From NCBI RefSeq assembly GCF_000738435.1, contig NZ_CP003984.1, positions 992,001-1,056,000 of the forward strand: a stretch of DNA of 64,000 nt, in the 5' to 3' direction. A program made the translations under genes and the position numbers. Source of the stretch: Planktomarina temperata RCA23. Lineage in GTDB: Bacteria; Pseudomonadota; Alphaproteobacteria; Rhodobacterales; Rhodobacteraceae. Of the stretch, positions 34,486 to 43,776 are shown one piece after another; the stretch's first letter is position 1; every line of letters begins with the position of its first letter. The notes beneath the pieces were generated by a model, which saw only the letters and a list, made by a program, of their open reading frames with translations, was not told where the DNA came from and searched no databases.

Positions 34486-36369
34486 ATGGACCCGGTGACG
34501 CTGACACATGACATGATCGTTGTGCTTACGGTGCTTTTTGTGACGGTTACATTGTTTATCACCGAAGCCTTTCGCATCGATTTGACCGCAATCCTGACCA
34601 TGCTGGCCCTGGGGTTGCTCAGCCAACTGCCCGGACTTGGCAATCTCGCCGATACCTCGCGATTGTTTGACGGCTTTGCCTCAAACGCGGTGATTTCGAT
34701 CATTGCCGTTATGATCATCGGGGCGGGGCTCGATAAGACTGGTTTGATGTCGAAAGTGGCGGGTTATATTTTGAAACTCGGAGGGGCGAAGGAAACGCGA
34801 ATCGTGCCGATCATTTCCGGTTCGGTCGGGGTTATCTCATCTTTCATGCAAAACGTCGGGGCCGCAGCCCTGTTTTTGCCGGTGCTCAGCCGCATTTCCG
34901 TGCGGGCAGAATTGCCCATGTCTCGGCTTTTGATGCCTATGGGATTTTGCGCCATTTTGGGCGGTACGATCACCATGGTGGGCTCGTCGCCGCTGATCTT
35001 GCTCAATGATCTTATGGGCGTTGCCAATGCTGGATTGCCGAGCGACCAACAGATGCGCCCCTTTGAGCTTTTCGATGTCACGCCGATAGGTCTGTGTTTG
35101 ATTATAACTGGGATCTTATATTTCATGCTCTTGGGACGCTGGATTTTACCGCGAAGAGATGGCGCGGGTGAGGGCACCTCGGCGCAATCGATGCTTGACT
35201 ATGTCAAAGCGGTTTACGGGCTAAAGGCGGTTATCTTTGAGGTGAAAGTGCCCGATGGCAATATTCTGATTGGCCATCGTTTGGCCGATATCATGGATGC
35301 GCATCACATCTATATCATCGGCACAGATTATCGCGGCCGCCAAGTGGTGGCCCCCATGGCCCCCACACAGATTGAGGCCCCTTGCCGTTTGGCCATTTTG
35401 GGCCGCCGGCGGGTGGTGGAGGAATTTGCCGAAATCTACTGCTTGGAAATTTTACCGCAGCTTGACAATTTTTCCGACAATTTTGCGGCGACCCATGCAG
35501 GTGTGGCGGAGATTGTTGTGCCGCCCGGCTCATCTGTGATTGGCAAAACCCCGGGGCAGATCCGTTTTCGCGCCACCCATGGCCTGTCGTTGCTGGGCAT
35601 TCATCGCGGGGAAGACACCTTGAGCCATGTGGAAACCCCTGATCACGCCGCGACGCGTCTCACCCATGTGCCGCTTTTGGCAGGCGATACTTTGGTGGTG
35701 CATACCAAGTGGGAATCCCTGACAAGGCTGAGCCGCAACCGTGATTATGTCATTGTCACCTCTGAATACCCGCGCGAAGAGGTGCGGCCGCAAAAAGTGA
35801 GCTGGGCTTTGGTCTTCTTTGTCTTGGCGATTGCCATGATCTTGCTGACCGATATTCGCCTGTCTTTGTGCCTCTTGACCGGCGCCTCGGGCATGATCGT
35901 GTCGCGTGTCCTGTCCATCGATGAGGCCTATGAGGCCGTCAGCTGGAATACCGTGTTTTTATTGGCCAGCCTTATCCCCCTTGGGGTAGCTGTCCAAGCC
36001 ACGGGCACAGCGGCTTGGATTGCGCAACAGGTTCTCATGCTCTTAGAGGGATGGCCGATTTGGGGCTTGCAAGTGGGCGTGGCGATTATGGCCACGATCT
36101 TCACTTTGGTGATGTCCAATGTGGGGGCCACCGTGTTGCTCGTGCCCTTGGCTGTCTCCATCGCAGTCGCGGCAGGCGGCAACCCGGCGATTTTTGCGCT
36201 GACCGTGGCTATTTCGACCTCAAACTCTTTTTTGATCCCCACCCATCAAGTAAATGCTCTGATTATGGGGCCGGGCGGCTATCGTGTGGTTGATTTCGTG
36301 CGTTGCGGCGCGGGGATGACCCTATTGTTTCTGGTCGTCTCTATGGTGGTGATGAACCTGCTGTTTTAA
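34486..36369 (+). CDS. SLC13/CitT-type permease with two RCK_C (TrkA-C) domains
   Basis: A 627-residue protein: six or so N-terminal helices (TAILTMLALGLLSQLPGL, AVISIIAVMIIGAGLDKTG, ISSFMQNVGAAALFLPVLSR, GTITMVGSSPLILLNDL), then a soluble region ~210-430 with two TrkA-C-like repeats (VIFEVKVPDGNILIGHRLAD and VVPPGSSVIGKTPGQIRFRA), then more helices (VFFVLAIAMILLTDIRLSLC, NVGATVLLVPLAVSIAVAAG, SNSFLIPTHQVNALIMGPGG). This architecture is the SLC13/DASS group often annotated for sulfate or other anions. It follows the TRAP operon by 65 bp on the same strand and may share its transcript. It overlaps tpiA by four bases tail to tail. Substrate uncertain. Confidence 0.85.
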   Translation: MDPVTLTHDMIVVLTVLFVTVTLFITEAFRIDLTAILTMLALGLLSQLPGLGNLADTSRLFDGFASNAVISIIAVMIIGAGLDKTGLMSKVAGYILKLGGAKETRIVPIISGSVGVISSFMQNVGAAALFLPVLSRISVRAELPMSRLLMPMGFCAILGGTITMVGSSPLILLNDLMGVANAGLPSDQQMRPFELFDVTPIGLCLIITGILYFMLLGRWILPRRDGAGEGTSAQSMLDYVKAVYGLKAVIFEVKVPDGNILIGHRLADIMDAHHIYIIGTDYRGRQVVAPMAPTQIEAPCRLAILGRRRVVEEFAEIYCLEILPQLDNFSDNFAATHAGVAEIVVPPGSSVIGKTPGQIRFRATHGLSLLGIHRGEDTLSHVETPDHAATRLTHVPLLAGDTLVVHTKWESLTRLSRNRDYVIVTSEYPREEVRPQKVSWALVFFVLAIAMILLTDIRLSLCLLTGASGMIVSRVLSIDEAYEAVSWNTVFLLASLIPLGVAVQATGTAAWIAQQVLMLLEGWPIWGLQVGVAIMATIFTLVMSNVGATVLLVPLAVSIAVAAGGNPAIFALTVAISTSNSFLIPTHQVNALIMGPGGYRVVDFVRCGAGMTLLFLVVSMVVMNLLF

Positions 36370-37097
36370 CTCTCAGCCAAGCTGCGCATAATGGGTAGGA
36401 AATCCTCGGCTTTGAGACTGGCACCGCCCACCAATGCGCCGTTCACATGGGTGATGGCGAAAATTTCTTGGGCATTGCTCGGCTTGACTGAGCCGCCATA
36501 AAGGATGGAGATCTCCTGACCTGCCGCGCCAAAAATGGCATGGAGCTGAGCGCGCAAAGCATCGTGGACTTCGGTGATTTCAGCCACAGTGGGAACAAGA
36601 CCCGTCCCTATGGCCCAAATTGGCTCATAGGCAATGATGACCTGGGCATCATCGGGCAGGGAGCCGGACAGCTGCGCCAACACGACCTCAAGCGCCTGAC
36701 CTGCGGCGCGTTGCTCTTGGCTCTCACCAAGGCAGATGATGGGCGTGAGCCCGGATTGGAGAGCCGCTTGCGCCTTGGCGCGCACCAAACTGTCGCTCTC
36801 GCCATAGCCTTCGCGCCTCTCGGAGTGGCCAAGAATGACATAGGAGGCACCGCAATCGGCCAGCTGCGCGGCGCTGATGTCGCCGGTGAAGGCACCTGAC
36901 GGCGCGTGGTGGCAATTCTGCCCGCCGATGGCCAATGGTCCAGCCAGTTTGGCCGCTCTGTGTAGTAGATGCGCCGGCGGGCATAGAATGGTGGAGCAGG
37001 GGCTCTCTTGTGCGGCCTCCGCAATGGCTTGGATCTCAGACAGGCTGGCCTGTGTTCCGTTCATTTTCCAATTTCCAGCGGCGATTTTTTGGGGCAT
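36366..37097 (-). CDS. tpiA: triosephosphate isomerase
   Basis: A 243-residue glycolytic enzyme interconverting dihydroxyacetone phosphate and glyceraldehyde 3-phosphate. GNWKMNGT holds Asn and the catalytic Lys (~11-12), YVILGHSERR the electrophilic His, and IIAYEPIWAIGTG the catalytic Glu; ILYGGSVKPSN and GALVGGASLK bind phosphate. An ATG five codons upstream is in frame, but AAGGA seven bases before the ATG at 37097 gives the standard N-terminus MPQKIAAGNWKM. Cytosolic. Its end overlaps the SLC13 gene by four bases. Confidence 0.96.
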   Translation of the reverse strand: MPQKIAAGNWKMNGTQASLSEIQAIAEAAQESPCSTILCPPAHLLHRAAKLAGPLAIGGQNCHHAPSGAFTGDISAAQLADCGASYVILGHSERREGYGESDSLVRAKAQAALQSGLTPIICLGESQEQRAAGQALEVVLAQLSGSLPDDAQVIIAYEPIWAIGTGLVPTVAEITEVHDALRAQLHAIFGAAGQEISILYGGSVKPSNAQEIFAITHVNGALVGGASLKAEDFLPIMRSLAES

Positions 37098-37136
37098 CGG
37101 AGATCCTTCCACGAGGTGGGTATTGATTTAGGAGTT

Positions 37137-37454
37137 TTACAGCAAAGAGCGTCTGGCCCAATCGCAGGCCAGCTCCGGCTCGTCCATTGCAGCGTCGGGC
37201 AGGGTCCAATAGGGCATGGCAACACGCTTGTCGCCCTTGCCGTCATGAATAAATTGCTGCGATCCTTGGGCGGCGAGGTCGCTTGCAAGCGCGCCCTTTG
37301 CCTTGATCATCAAAGCGCCCGTGCTGATGACAAGTGCAAAAATCACCCCATCGGCATAGACCGCCAATCCGCCAAACATTTTGCGGGTTGTCAGAGTGCC
37401 GACGCCTGAAAAAAGATCTTTCACAAAGGCGATATCAGCGTCGGAAATGCTCAT
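37137..37454 (-). CDS. TfoX/Sxy N-terminal-domain protein
   Basis: A 105-residue protein consisting of only the TfoX N-terminal domain: LFSGVGTLTTRKMFGGLAVY and ADGVIFALVISTGALMIKAK, ending in PYWTLPDAAMDEPELACDWA. Full-length TfoX/Sxy activates competence genes with CRP in gamma-proteobacteria and has a second domain, absent here. Single-domain forms are widespread and of unknown role. The start overlaps the stop of the upstream Fe-S carrier gene by four bases (ATGA), so they are coupled. Thus a link to Fe-S assembly is possible but only by context. Confidence 0.85.
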   Translation of the reverse strand: MSISDADIAFVKDLFSGVGTLTTRKMFGGLAVYADGVIFALVISTGALMIKAKGALASDLAAQGSQQFIHDGKGDKRVAMPYWTLPDAAMDEPELACDWARRSLL

Positions 37455-37816
37455 TTTTTGGCGAAAAGCGTTTCGTCAAATTTGATGCTTTCGCCGCAGC
37501 CACAGGCATCAACCACATTTGGGTTTTTGAATTTGAAGCCAGATTCCAACAGGCTGGTCTCATAGTCAATCTCAGTGCCGAAGAGGAACATCTGCGCCAT
37601 TGGGGCAATCATAACCCGCGCGCCCTCGGTTTCAATCAATTCATCATGGGCTTCGATCTCATCGACATAGTCCATTGTATATTCCATGCCGGCGCAGCCG
37701 CCCTTTTTCACGCCAATACGCAGGCCCTTATGGCCCTCGCGCGCCATGAGCTTGGTGATTTGCCCAATCGCGGCAGGGGTGAGGGTCACAGCTTGTTTAC
37801 CCGGAATACCGAACAT
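37451..37816 (-). CDS. A-type iron-sulfur carrier protein (IscA/SufA/ErpA family)
   Basis: A 121-residue protein with the three conserved cysteines of A-type carriers: GVKKGGCAGMEYTMDY (~41) and ACGCGESIKFD near the C-terminus. It accepts Fe-S clusters from the SUF scaffold and delivers them to target enzymes. The C-terminal CGCGES and the SUF-like neighbour DUF59 protein (119 bp upstream on the same strand) fit a SUF-type setting. Which member (SufA or ErpA) cannot be told by eye, so no symbol is given. Coupled to the downstream TfoX-domain gene. Confidence 0.9.
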   Translation of the reverse strand: MFGIPGKQAVTLTPAAIGQITKLMAREGHKGLRIGVKKGGCAGMEYTMDYVDEIEAHDELIETEGARVMIAPMAQMFLFGTEIDYETSLLESGFKFKNPNVVDACGCGESIKFDETLFAKK

Positions 37817-37935
37817 GTCTGATCCTTTTCAATCTGCTCTTAACCTAAGAGCGGGCCAAGCGAACTGCAAGAGGGGACATGCAGGTTGCAATCGCTCTTT
37901 GCGACCAGCCTGCGGTGTTCAGACGGCGCGGGACC

Positions 37936-38295
37936 CTACATAAAGCCCAATTCGAGCCTTGCCTCATCGGACATCATATCCATGCCCCAAGGCGGCTCCC
38001 AAACCAGCTCAACATCCACATGTTTGACGCCGGGCAAGGGTTCAACGGCCTCGGCCACCCAGCCGGGCATTTCACCGGCGACCGGGCAGCCGGGCGCGGT
38101 GAGGGTCATGGCAATTTTCACCTCGGAGTCCTCATTGATATCTACCGTATAAATGAGGCCAAGATCGAAAATATTAACTGGAATTTCAGGATCATACACC
38201 GTGCGGATGCTGTCGACAATATTGTCATACAGCGGGTGATCTGTGCTCGAGGGCGCGATCAATGGTGTACCTTCAACAGGGGACTCGTCCGACAT
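37936..38295 (-). CDS. SUF-system DUF59/MIP18-family Fe-S maturation protein
   Basis: A 119-residue protein starting MSDESPVEGT after AAGGATCATGAC. A longer open frame exists upstream without a better start. The core DSIRTVYDPEIPVNIFDLGL, followed by IYTVDI and MTLTAPGCPVAGEMPGWV, is the MIP18/DUF59 signature, with the reactive Cys in APGCPV. VELVWEPPWGMDMMSDEAR is the usual C-terminus. SUF-associated DUF59 proteins (SufT-like) take part in Fe-S protein maturation. It precedes the A-type carrier gene; the rest of the suf operon is not in the window. Confidence 0.88.
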   Translation of the reverse strand: MSDESPVEGTPLIAPSSTDHPLYDNIVDSIRTVYDPEIPVNIFDLGLIYTVDINEDSEVKIAMTLTAPGCPVAGEMPGWVAEAVEPLPGVKHVDVELVWEPPWGMDMMSDEARLELGFM

Positions 38296-38468
38296 GTCAT
38301 GATCCTTGAGTATTTTTATAAGGTATAAAGGGGCAGGACGCTGGGGTAAAGCAATAACCTGAAGTAAGACCGTGATGCGCGGCGGGCGCGCCCTTGGTTT
38401 TGGGTGAAAATCGTGAATTTTGCGACCAATCGCTTGATCCTTCATAAGGTTTAGAGCATGTGAGGCCC

Positions 38469-39599
38469 ATGACAGAAAAATTCTCATTCCAATTGCATGC
38501 GCGCTCAGGCAAGGCCCGGGCTGGCACGATTCACACCCCGCGCGGCGAGATCCGCACGCCAGCCTTTATGCCCGTTGGAACGGCGGCCACGGTCAAGGCG
38601 ATGTTGCCGGGCTCTGTGCGGCAAACTGGGGCGGATATATTGTTGGGCAATACCTATCATTTGATGCTGCGCCCGACCGCGGAGCGGATTGATCGGCTGG
38701 GCGGGCTTCACAAGTTTATGAACTGGGAGCGCCCCATTTTGACCGATAGCGGCGGGTTTCAAGTGATGAGCCTGTCGAGCCTGCGCAAGATGAGCGAAGA
38801 CGGGGTGACGTTTAAGTCGCATATTGATGGCTCAAAGCATCATCTGACGCCCGAGCGCTCGATGGAGATCCAACGGCTCTTGGGCAGTGATATCGTGATG
38901 TGTTTCGATGAATGCCCGGCTTTACCGGCCGAACGTGATGAAATTGCCCGCTCCATGCGGATGTCGATGCGATGGGCCGGGCGCTCTCGCGAGGCCTTCG
39001 GTGATCGTCCGGGTCATGCTTTATTTGGCATTCAGCAGGGCGGTTTGGATGAGCAATTGCGCGGCGAAAGTGCCGATGCGCTCAAGGCCATTGGTTTTGA
39101 AGGCTATGCGGTTGGCGGTCTGGCGGTGGGTGAGGGGCAGAAGGCCATGTTCGAGGTGCTCGATTTTGCGCCCGATCAATTGCCCGAGGACAAGCCGCGA
39201 TATTTGATGGGTGTTGGCAAGCCTGATGATATCGTGGGCGCCGTGAAACGCGGCATTGATATGATGGATTGTGTTTTGCCCAGCCGGTCCGGTCGCACAG
39301 GGCAGGTCTTCACCCGCCGGGGTGTGGTAAACATTAAAAATGCGCGTCACCAAGATGACCCGCGGCCCTTGGACGAGGCCTGCAGCTGCCCGGCCTGCAG
39401 CAATTATTCGCGCGCCTATTTGCACCATGTTTTCCGCAGTCAGGAGATTATCAGTTCCATGTTGCTGACCTGGCATAATCTGCATTATTTCCAAGAGATT
39501 ATGCAGCAGATGCGCGCGGCTATTGCGGTAGATGATTTTGCCGGATTTGAACGCCAGTTCCATGCAGAGCGGGCTTTGGGCGATATTGAGCCGGTGTAG
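38469..39599 (+). CDS. tgt: queuine tRNA-guanine transglycosylase
   Basis: A 376-residue enzyme exchanging guanine-34 of GUN-anticodon tRNAs for preQ1. Seen: [20 protein letters not shown], then [14 protein letters not shown]; the substrate pocket [13 protein letters not shown] with catalytic Asp; [36 protein letters not shown]; catalytic Asp in [14 protein letters not shown]; and the zinc site [20 protein letters not shown] three codons upstream is in frame, but tgagg before the ATG at 38469 fits better. Cytosolic. Head-to-head with the DUF59 gene across 173 bp. Confidence 0.96.
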   Translation: MTEKFSFQLHARSGKARAGTIHTPRGEIRTPAFMPVGTAATVKAMLPGSVRQTGADILLGNTYHLMLRPTAERIDRLGGLHKFMNWERPILTDSGGFQVMSLSSLRKMSEDGVTFKSHIDGSKHHLTPERSMEIQRLLGSDIVMCFDECPALPAERDEIARSMRMSMRWAGRSREAFGDRPGHALFGIQQGGLDEQLRGESADALKAIGFEGYAVGGLAVGEGQKAMFEVLDFAPDQLPEDKPRYLMGVGKPDDIVGAVKRGIDMMDCVLPSRSGRTGQVFTRRGVVNIKNARHQDDPRPLDEACSCPACSNYSRAYLHHVFRSQEIISSMLLTWHNLHYFQEIMQQMRAAIAVDDFAGFERQFHAERALGDIEPV

Positions 39600-39610
39600 C
39601 AAAGGGGCCT

Positions 39611-40099
39611 TTAGGGTGCCAATGTGATGCGCAGCTTCGCCGGATAGGCATAGCGGTCCTTGCTGCGGTCGCGCAGGGAAATCGTGCCTGCAATGCGCGG
39701 CCCACCGCTGCCCAATGTGAGCCGCAGCCCTTCGTTTTTGGGAGCAGATTGATTTACGGCTTCGAGCGTAAAGCGGGCCGCAAGATTTGTGCCCGGCAGG
39801 CTGCAATATCCATTGATTGGCGCGGGCGCTCCTTTGTAGAGCGGCAAGCGCACCTGCGCCGGAGTCTGAAAGGCGGCCGACAGGCGCTGATCTGGCGTGA
39901 AGATGTGGCAGCGCGCGCCCGGCCGCTCTTGGCGATGGCCCGCCACGAAGCTGCGGACTGTAATGACATCAAACCGCAGCGGCTGGGTGGTGATCTTGGC
40001 GTTTGGACTGCGGGCATCCGCGATGTAATCTGTAATGGGCAACGGGGGGGCACAGCTGGCCAGTGCAGTGAGTAGCACAAGACTAACGGCAAATCGCAT
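39611..40099 (-). CDS. putative lipoprotein, conserved hypothetical
   Basis: A 162-residue protein with a lipoprotein signal: MRFAVSLVLLTALASC, lipobox L-A-S-C with the lipidated Cys at residue 16. The remainder is predicted mainly beta (RFDVITVRSFVAGHRQER, RLPLYKGAPAPINGYC, LRLTLGSGGPRIAGTISLRD). I do not recognise a family. It converges on tgt with an 11-bp gap. Probably anchored in the outer-membrane inner leaflet; function unknown. Confidence 0.7.
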   Translation of the reverse strand: MRFAVSLVLLTALASCAPPLPITDYIADARSPNAKITTQPLRFDVITVRSFVAGHRQERPGARCHIFTPDQRLSAAFQTPAQVRLPLYKGAPAPINGYCSLPGTNLAARFTLEAVNQSAPKNEGLRLTLGSGGPRIAGTISLRDRSKDRYAYPAKLRITLAP

Positions 40100-40270
40100 T
40101 GTGACACCTCTCGAACTGATCTCATGCTATCGCGCGGCGCCGGTGGCTGCAAATGAAATGCCTGTGGCGCTGGGGGATTGGAGATTTTATATCGACTAAG
40201 GCGCAATATTTAAACTTATTTAAACCTCATGCTTGCACTTCTTAGATTGTGCAGGCAGTTTACATGGGGT

Positions 40271-40299
40271 CTTGAAAGTGAGGCGGTTGCGCCCCAGTT
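40271..40299 (+). promoter_or_regulatory. candidate sigma-32 (RpoH) promoter of lon
   Basis: CTTGAAA at 40271-40277 exactly matches the sigma-32 -35 box. After a 14-base spacer CCCCAGTT (40292-40299) is close to the -10 consensus CCCCATnT. It lies ~75 bp upstream of the lon start, and lon is a classic heat-shock gene, so the context supports the call. Confidence 0.7.
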
Positions 40300-40373
40300 A
40301 TATAGCAAGATTGGGGCCGGGCGAATTGCCTGATTGGGATTCGCTCGATGCCTGCCACAGTTAAGGAACGAGA

Positions 40374-42782
40374 ATGACTTTGAATTTAGCCGATAGCTAC
40401 CCTGTATTGCCGCTGCGCGACATCGTTGTGTTTCCGCATATGATCGTGCCTCTGTTTGTTGGGCGCGATAAATCTGTGCGCGCGCTTGAGCAGGTGATGA
40501 CGCAAGACAAGCAAATTTTGCTGTCCTCACAGCGCGACCCCGCAGAGGATGACCCTTCTGAAGATGGGATTTTCCGGGTCGGTGTTTTGGCCAATGTCTT
40601 GCAGCTGTTAAAACTTCCTGATGGCACGGTTAAAGTTCTGGTCGAAGGCCGCGCTCGCGTTCAGATTGATCGCTTCATCGGCAATGAGTCTTATTTTGAA
40701 GCCGAGGCCAGCCTTTTGGAGGAGACGCAGGGCGATGAGGACATGGTCGCAGCCTTGGTGCGTTCGGTCTCATCTGAGTTTGAGCTCTATGCCAAAGTTA
40801 AGAAAAACGTACCCGAGGAGGCGCTGGCGGCCATTGCCGAGACGCGCAATTCAAGCAAGTTGGCCGATCTCGCCTCTGGGCATCTTGGCGTTGAGGTTGA
40901 GCAAAAGCAGGAGCTTTTGGAGCTGCTCTGCGTGGCGGAGCGTTTGGAGAAAGTCTACGGTCTGATGCAGGGCGAAATGTCCGTGCTGAAAGTTGAGAAA
41001 AAGATCAAGTCGCGGGTCAAAACCCAAATGGAGAAGACCCAGCGCGAATATTATTTGAATGAGCAAATGAAAGCCATTCAAAAAGAATTGGGCGAGGGGG
41101 AAGAAGGCGAAGGCGAATTGGCCGAGCTGGAGGCCAAAATTGCACAAACGAAATTGTCCAAGGAAGCCTCTGACAAAGCCGCCGCTGAGTTGAAAAAGCT
41201 CAAGAATATGTCCCCGATGTCAGCAGAAGCGACCGTCGTGCGCAATTATCTTGATTGGATGCTGTCTCTGCCCTGGGGTGTGCGCAGCCGGGTCAAGAAA
41301 GATCTTACCAAGGCACAGAAGACCCTGGATGATGATCATTATGGGTTGGAGAAGGTCAAAGAGCGCATTGTTGAATATTTGGCCGTGCAACAGCGTTCGC
41401 GCAAATTAAAAGGCCCCATCATGTGTTTGGTGGGCCCTCCCGGCGTGGGCAAAACCTCGCTTGGAAAATCAGTTGCCAAAGCCACGGGGCGCGAATTTAT
41501 TCGTATCTCTTTGGGCGGGGTGCGTGATGAAAGCGAAATTCGCGGTCACCGCCGGACTTACATTGGCTCGATGCCCGGTAAAATTATTCAGGCGTTGAAA
41601 AAGGCCAAAACCACCAATCCGCTGATCCTGCTGGATGAGATCGACAAAATGGGTCAGGATTTTCGGGGCGACCCCGCCTCTGCGATGTTGGAGGTGTTGG
41701 ACCCAGAGCAGAACGCGACCTTCGTGGATCATTATCTGGAGGTGGAATATGATCTGTCTGATGTGATGTTCCTGACCACATCCAACAGCTATAACATGCC
41801 TGGCCCCTTGCTGGACCGCATGGAAATCATTCCCTTGGCGGGCTACACTGAAGAGGAAAAGGCTGAGATTGCGCATCGTCATTTGATCCCGAAGCAGGTG
41901 AAAAACCACGGGCTGAAGGCCTCTGAGTTTTCTTTGGAGTCTGAGGCGTTGCAAGAAATGATCCGCACCTACACCCGCGAGGCGGGGGTGCGGAATTTGG
42001 AACGTGAGATCGGCAAATTGGCCCGCAAAGCTGTCACCAAGATCGTTAAGAAAGAGGTTGAGAGCGTCAATATTTCGGTCGAAAACCTGGATGACTACCT
42101 CGGTGTTAAGAAATATCGCTATGGTTTGGCTGAAGACGATCACCAGGTGGGGGTCGTGACGGGTCTGGCCTATACCAGCGTGGGCGGCGATCTGCTGCAT
42201 ATCGAAGCGCTGCGCTTGCCGGGCAAGGGCCGGATGAAGACCACGGGGACTTTGGGCGATGTGATGAAAGAGAGCATCGATGCGGCCAGCTCCTATGTGC
42301 GGTCCATTTCACCCGAGATCGGGGTCAAGCCGCCCCGGTTCGACAAGATGGATATCCATGTGCACGTGCCCGAAGGGGCAACGCCCAAGGATGGCCCGTC
42401 GGCGGGTCTGGCGATGGTGACGTCGATTGTCTCTGTGTTGACCGGCATTCCCGTGCGCAAAGATATCGCCATGACCGGCGAGGTGACATTGCGCGGCAAT
42501 GCCTTGCCGATTGGCGGGTTGAAAGAAAAGCTTCTGGCGGCTCTGCGCGGCGGAATCAAAACCGTGCTCATTCCAGCCGAGAACGAGAAAGACCTGCGTG
42601 ATTTGCCCAAAAGCGTCACGGATGGGTTAGAGATCATTCCCGTCAGCCATGTGTCAGAGGTGTTGAAACATGCTTTGATATCTGCGCCCGAGCCGATTGA
42701 TTGGGATGAGGCGGCAGAGGATGCAGCCGCGGCCGCCCTTGCGGCAGAGCGTGGCAGCGCCGCTGGCCTCACCGCGCATTGA
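40374..42782 (+). CDS. lon: ATP-dependent protease Lon
   Basis: An 802-residue LonA protease, full length. The N-terminal substrate-binding domain begins YPVLPLRDIVVFPHMIVPLF (~10-200). The AAA+ module (~350-580) has Walker A CLVGPPGVGKTSLGKSVA, Walker B PLILLDEIDKMG and the GDPASAMLEVLDPEQN stretch. The protease domain (~590-780) has catalytic Ser in PKDGPSAGLAM and Lys in GGLKEKLLAALRGG. It degrades misfolded and regulatory proteins in the cytosol. Preceded by a sigma-32-like promoter and followed by an 8-bp inverted repeat. Confidence 0.97.
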   Translation: MTLNLADSYPVLPLRDIVVFPHMIVPLFVGRDKSVRALEQVMTQDKQILLSSQRDPAEDDPSEDGIFRVGVLANVLQLLKLPDGTVKVLVEGRARVQIDRFIGNESYFEAEASLLEETQGDEDMVAALVRSVSSEFELYAKVKKNVPEEALAAIAETRNSSKLADLASGHLGVEVEQKQELLELLCVAERLEKVYGLMQGEMSVLKVEKKIKSRVKTQMEKTQREYYLNEQMKAIQKELGEGEEGEGELAELEAKIAQTKLSKEASDKAAAELKKLKNMSPMSAEATVVRNYLDWMLSLPWGVRSRVKKDLTKAQKTLDDDHYGLEKVKERIVEYLAVQQRSRKLKGPIMCLVGPPGVGKTSLGKSVAKATGREFIRISLGGVRDESEIRGHRRTYIGSMPGKIIQALKKAKTTNPLILLDEIDKMGQDFRGDPASAMLEVLDPEQNATFVDHYLEVEYDLSDVMFLTTSNSYNMPGPLLDRMEIIPLAGYTEEEKAEIAHRHLIPKQVKNHGLKASEFSLESEALQEMIRTYTREAGVRNLEREIGKLARKAVTKIVKKEVESVNISVENLDDYLGVKKYRYGLAEDDHQVGVVTGLAYTSVGGDLLHIEALRLPGKGRMKTTGTLGDVMKESIDAASSYVRSISPEIGVKPPRFDKMDIHVHVPEGATPKDGPSAGLAMVTSIVSVLTGIPVRKDIAMTGEVTLRGNALPIGGLKEKLLAALRGGIKTVLIPAENEKDLRDLPKSVTDGLEIIPVSHVSEVLKHALISAPEPIDWDEAAEDAAAAALAAERGSAAGLTAH

Positions 42783-42792
42783 GTAACCTGCG

Positions 42793-42824
42793 AAGGCGCT
42801 TTAGCGGAGGAGCTAGAGCGCCTT
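42793..42824 (+). terminator. 8-bp inverted repeat after lon
   Basis: AAGGCGCT (42793-42800) pairs with AGCGCCTT (42817-42824) around a 16-base loop. It has no T-run, so it is at most a weak terminator or an mRNA 3'-end hairpin. It starts ten bases after the lon stop and covers a TTG that would otherwise be the earliest start of the next gene. Confidence 0.45.
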
Positions 42825-42870
42825 GGACCTCACCTATTCCCTGCGGATTATGCGCGGCGGTGGGCGCCCT

Positions 42871-43461
42871 ATGAGTGCCGCGGCGATCATCCCTTCCTGT
42901 CCTGAAGTGCTGGTCCTGCGCCATGGGCAAACGGAATGGAATGCCGAAGGTCGCCTGCAGGGTCATCTCGACAGCCCTTTAACCGAAAAAGGCCTGCGCC
43001 AGGCCCAGCGGCAGAATGAAATTTTGCAGCCCTATGATTTGACGGGGTTTCGATTTATCTCCAGCCCCCAGGGGCGCGCGCATATGACGGCGCAAATTGC
43101 TCTGGCGGGTCTTGCGGCAGAGATCGAAACCTCAACGGAGTTGATGGAAATCGGCATGGGGGCTTGGGCCGGAACCACCCGCGCTGAGATTGCAGCCGAA
43201 CGAAAGTGCAGCCTTCATGACCTCGGGCAAACGCAGTTTTATGACTGGGCCCCTGGTGGGGAAGGCACTGCGCGGCTTTACGACCGCTGCGCTGCATTCT
43301 TGGCCCAGCTTACCGGGCCGGCGGTTTTGGTCACCCATGGGATGACGTCGCTGTGTTTGCGCCTATGCGCACTTGGTTGGGGGCTGGATCGCTTGGAGGA
43401 TTTGCCGAGCGGGCAGGGGGTGGTTTACCGGGTCAAAGCCGGCCACCATGACGAGTTATAA
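42871..43461 (+). CDS. histidine phosphatase superfamily protein (phosphoglycerate-mutase-like)
   Basis: About 196 residues from ATG 42871. The frame is open from TTG 42823, which lies in the post-lon hairpin, and another ATG is at 42850; the true start is uncertain. VLVLRHGQTEWNAEGRLQGH is the R-H-G catalytic motif with the phospho-accepting His; SSPQGRAHMTAQIALAG and MEIGMGAWAG follow, and VLVTHGMTSLCLRL holds the second catalytic His. Members include cofactor-dependent phosphoglycerate mutases, alpha-ribazole phosphatase and broad phosphatases; SSPQGRA and the short length favour a phosphatase. Downstream of lon on the same strand, before tRNA-Val. Confidence 0.82.
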   Translation: MSAAAIIPSCPEVLVLRHGQTEWNAEGRLQGHLDSPLTEKGLRQAQRQNEILQPYDLTGFRFISSPQGRAHMTAQIALAGLAAEIETSTELMEIGMGAWAGTTRAEIAAERKCSLHDLGQTQFYDWAPGGEGTARLYDRCAAFLAQLTGPAVLVTHGMTSLCLRLCALGWGLDRLEDLPSGQGVVYRVKAGHHDEL

Positions 43462-43478
43462 AAAACTGAAAAAACCGC

Positions 43479-43507
43479 TTGCCCCCCAGGCTTGCCCGAT
43501 CTATATC
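43479..43507 (+). promoter_or_regulatory. candidate sigma-70 promoter of tRNA-Val
   Basis: TTGCCC (43479-43484) and TATATC (43502-43507) are separated by exactly 17 bases and lie just upstream of the tRNA, whose mature 5' end is ten bases beyond the -10 box. The elements are near consensus; the assignment is by pattern and position only. Confidence 0.5.
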
Positions 43508-43516
43508 GCGGCTACC

Positions 43517-43592
<76 letters not shown>

Positions 43593-43776
43593 TTTCATCA
43601 CCCGATCACATCTAAAATCGATCGTGCCGGACGTGCGCCATTTACCTGTCGAAAAGACATTCTTATTATTATCGAAAAATCCACGCGAGATTTTGTCCAA
43701 TGGTTGTTCTTGTCGTTGCAGGGCAATGGCGCATGTGGGATAACTGCGAGACTCTTTGACGACAGGAATACCTGAC

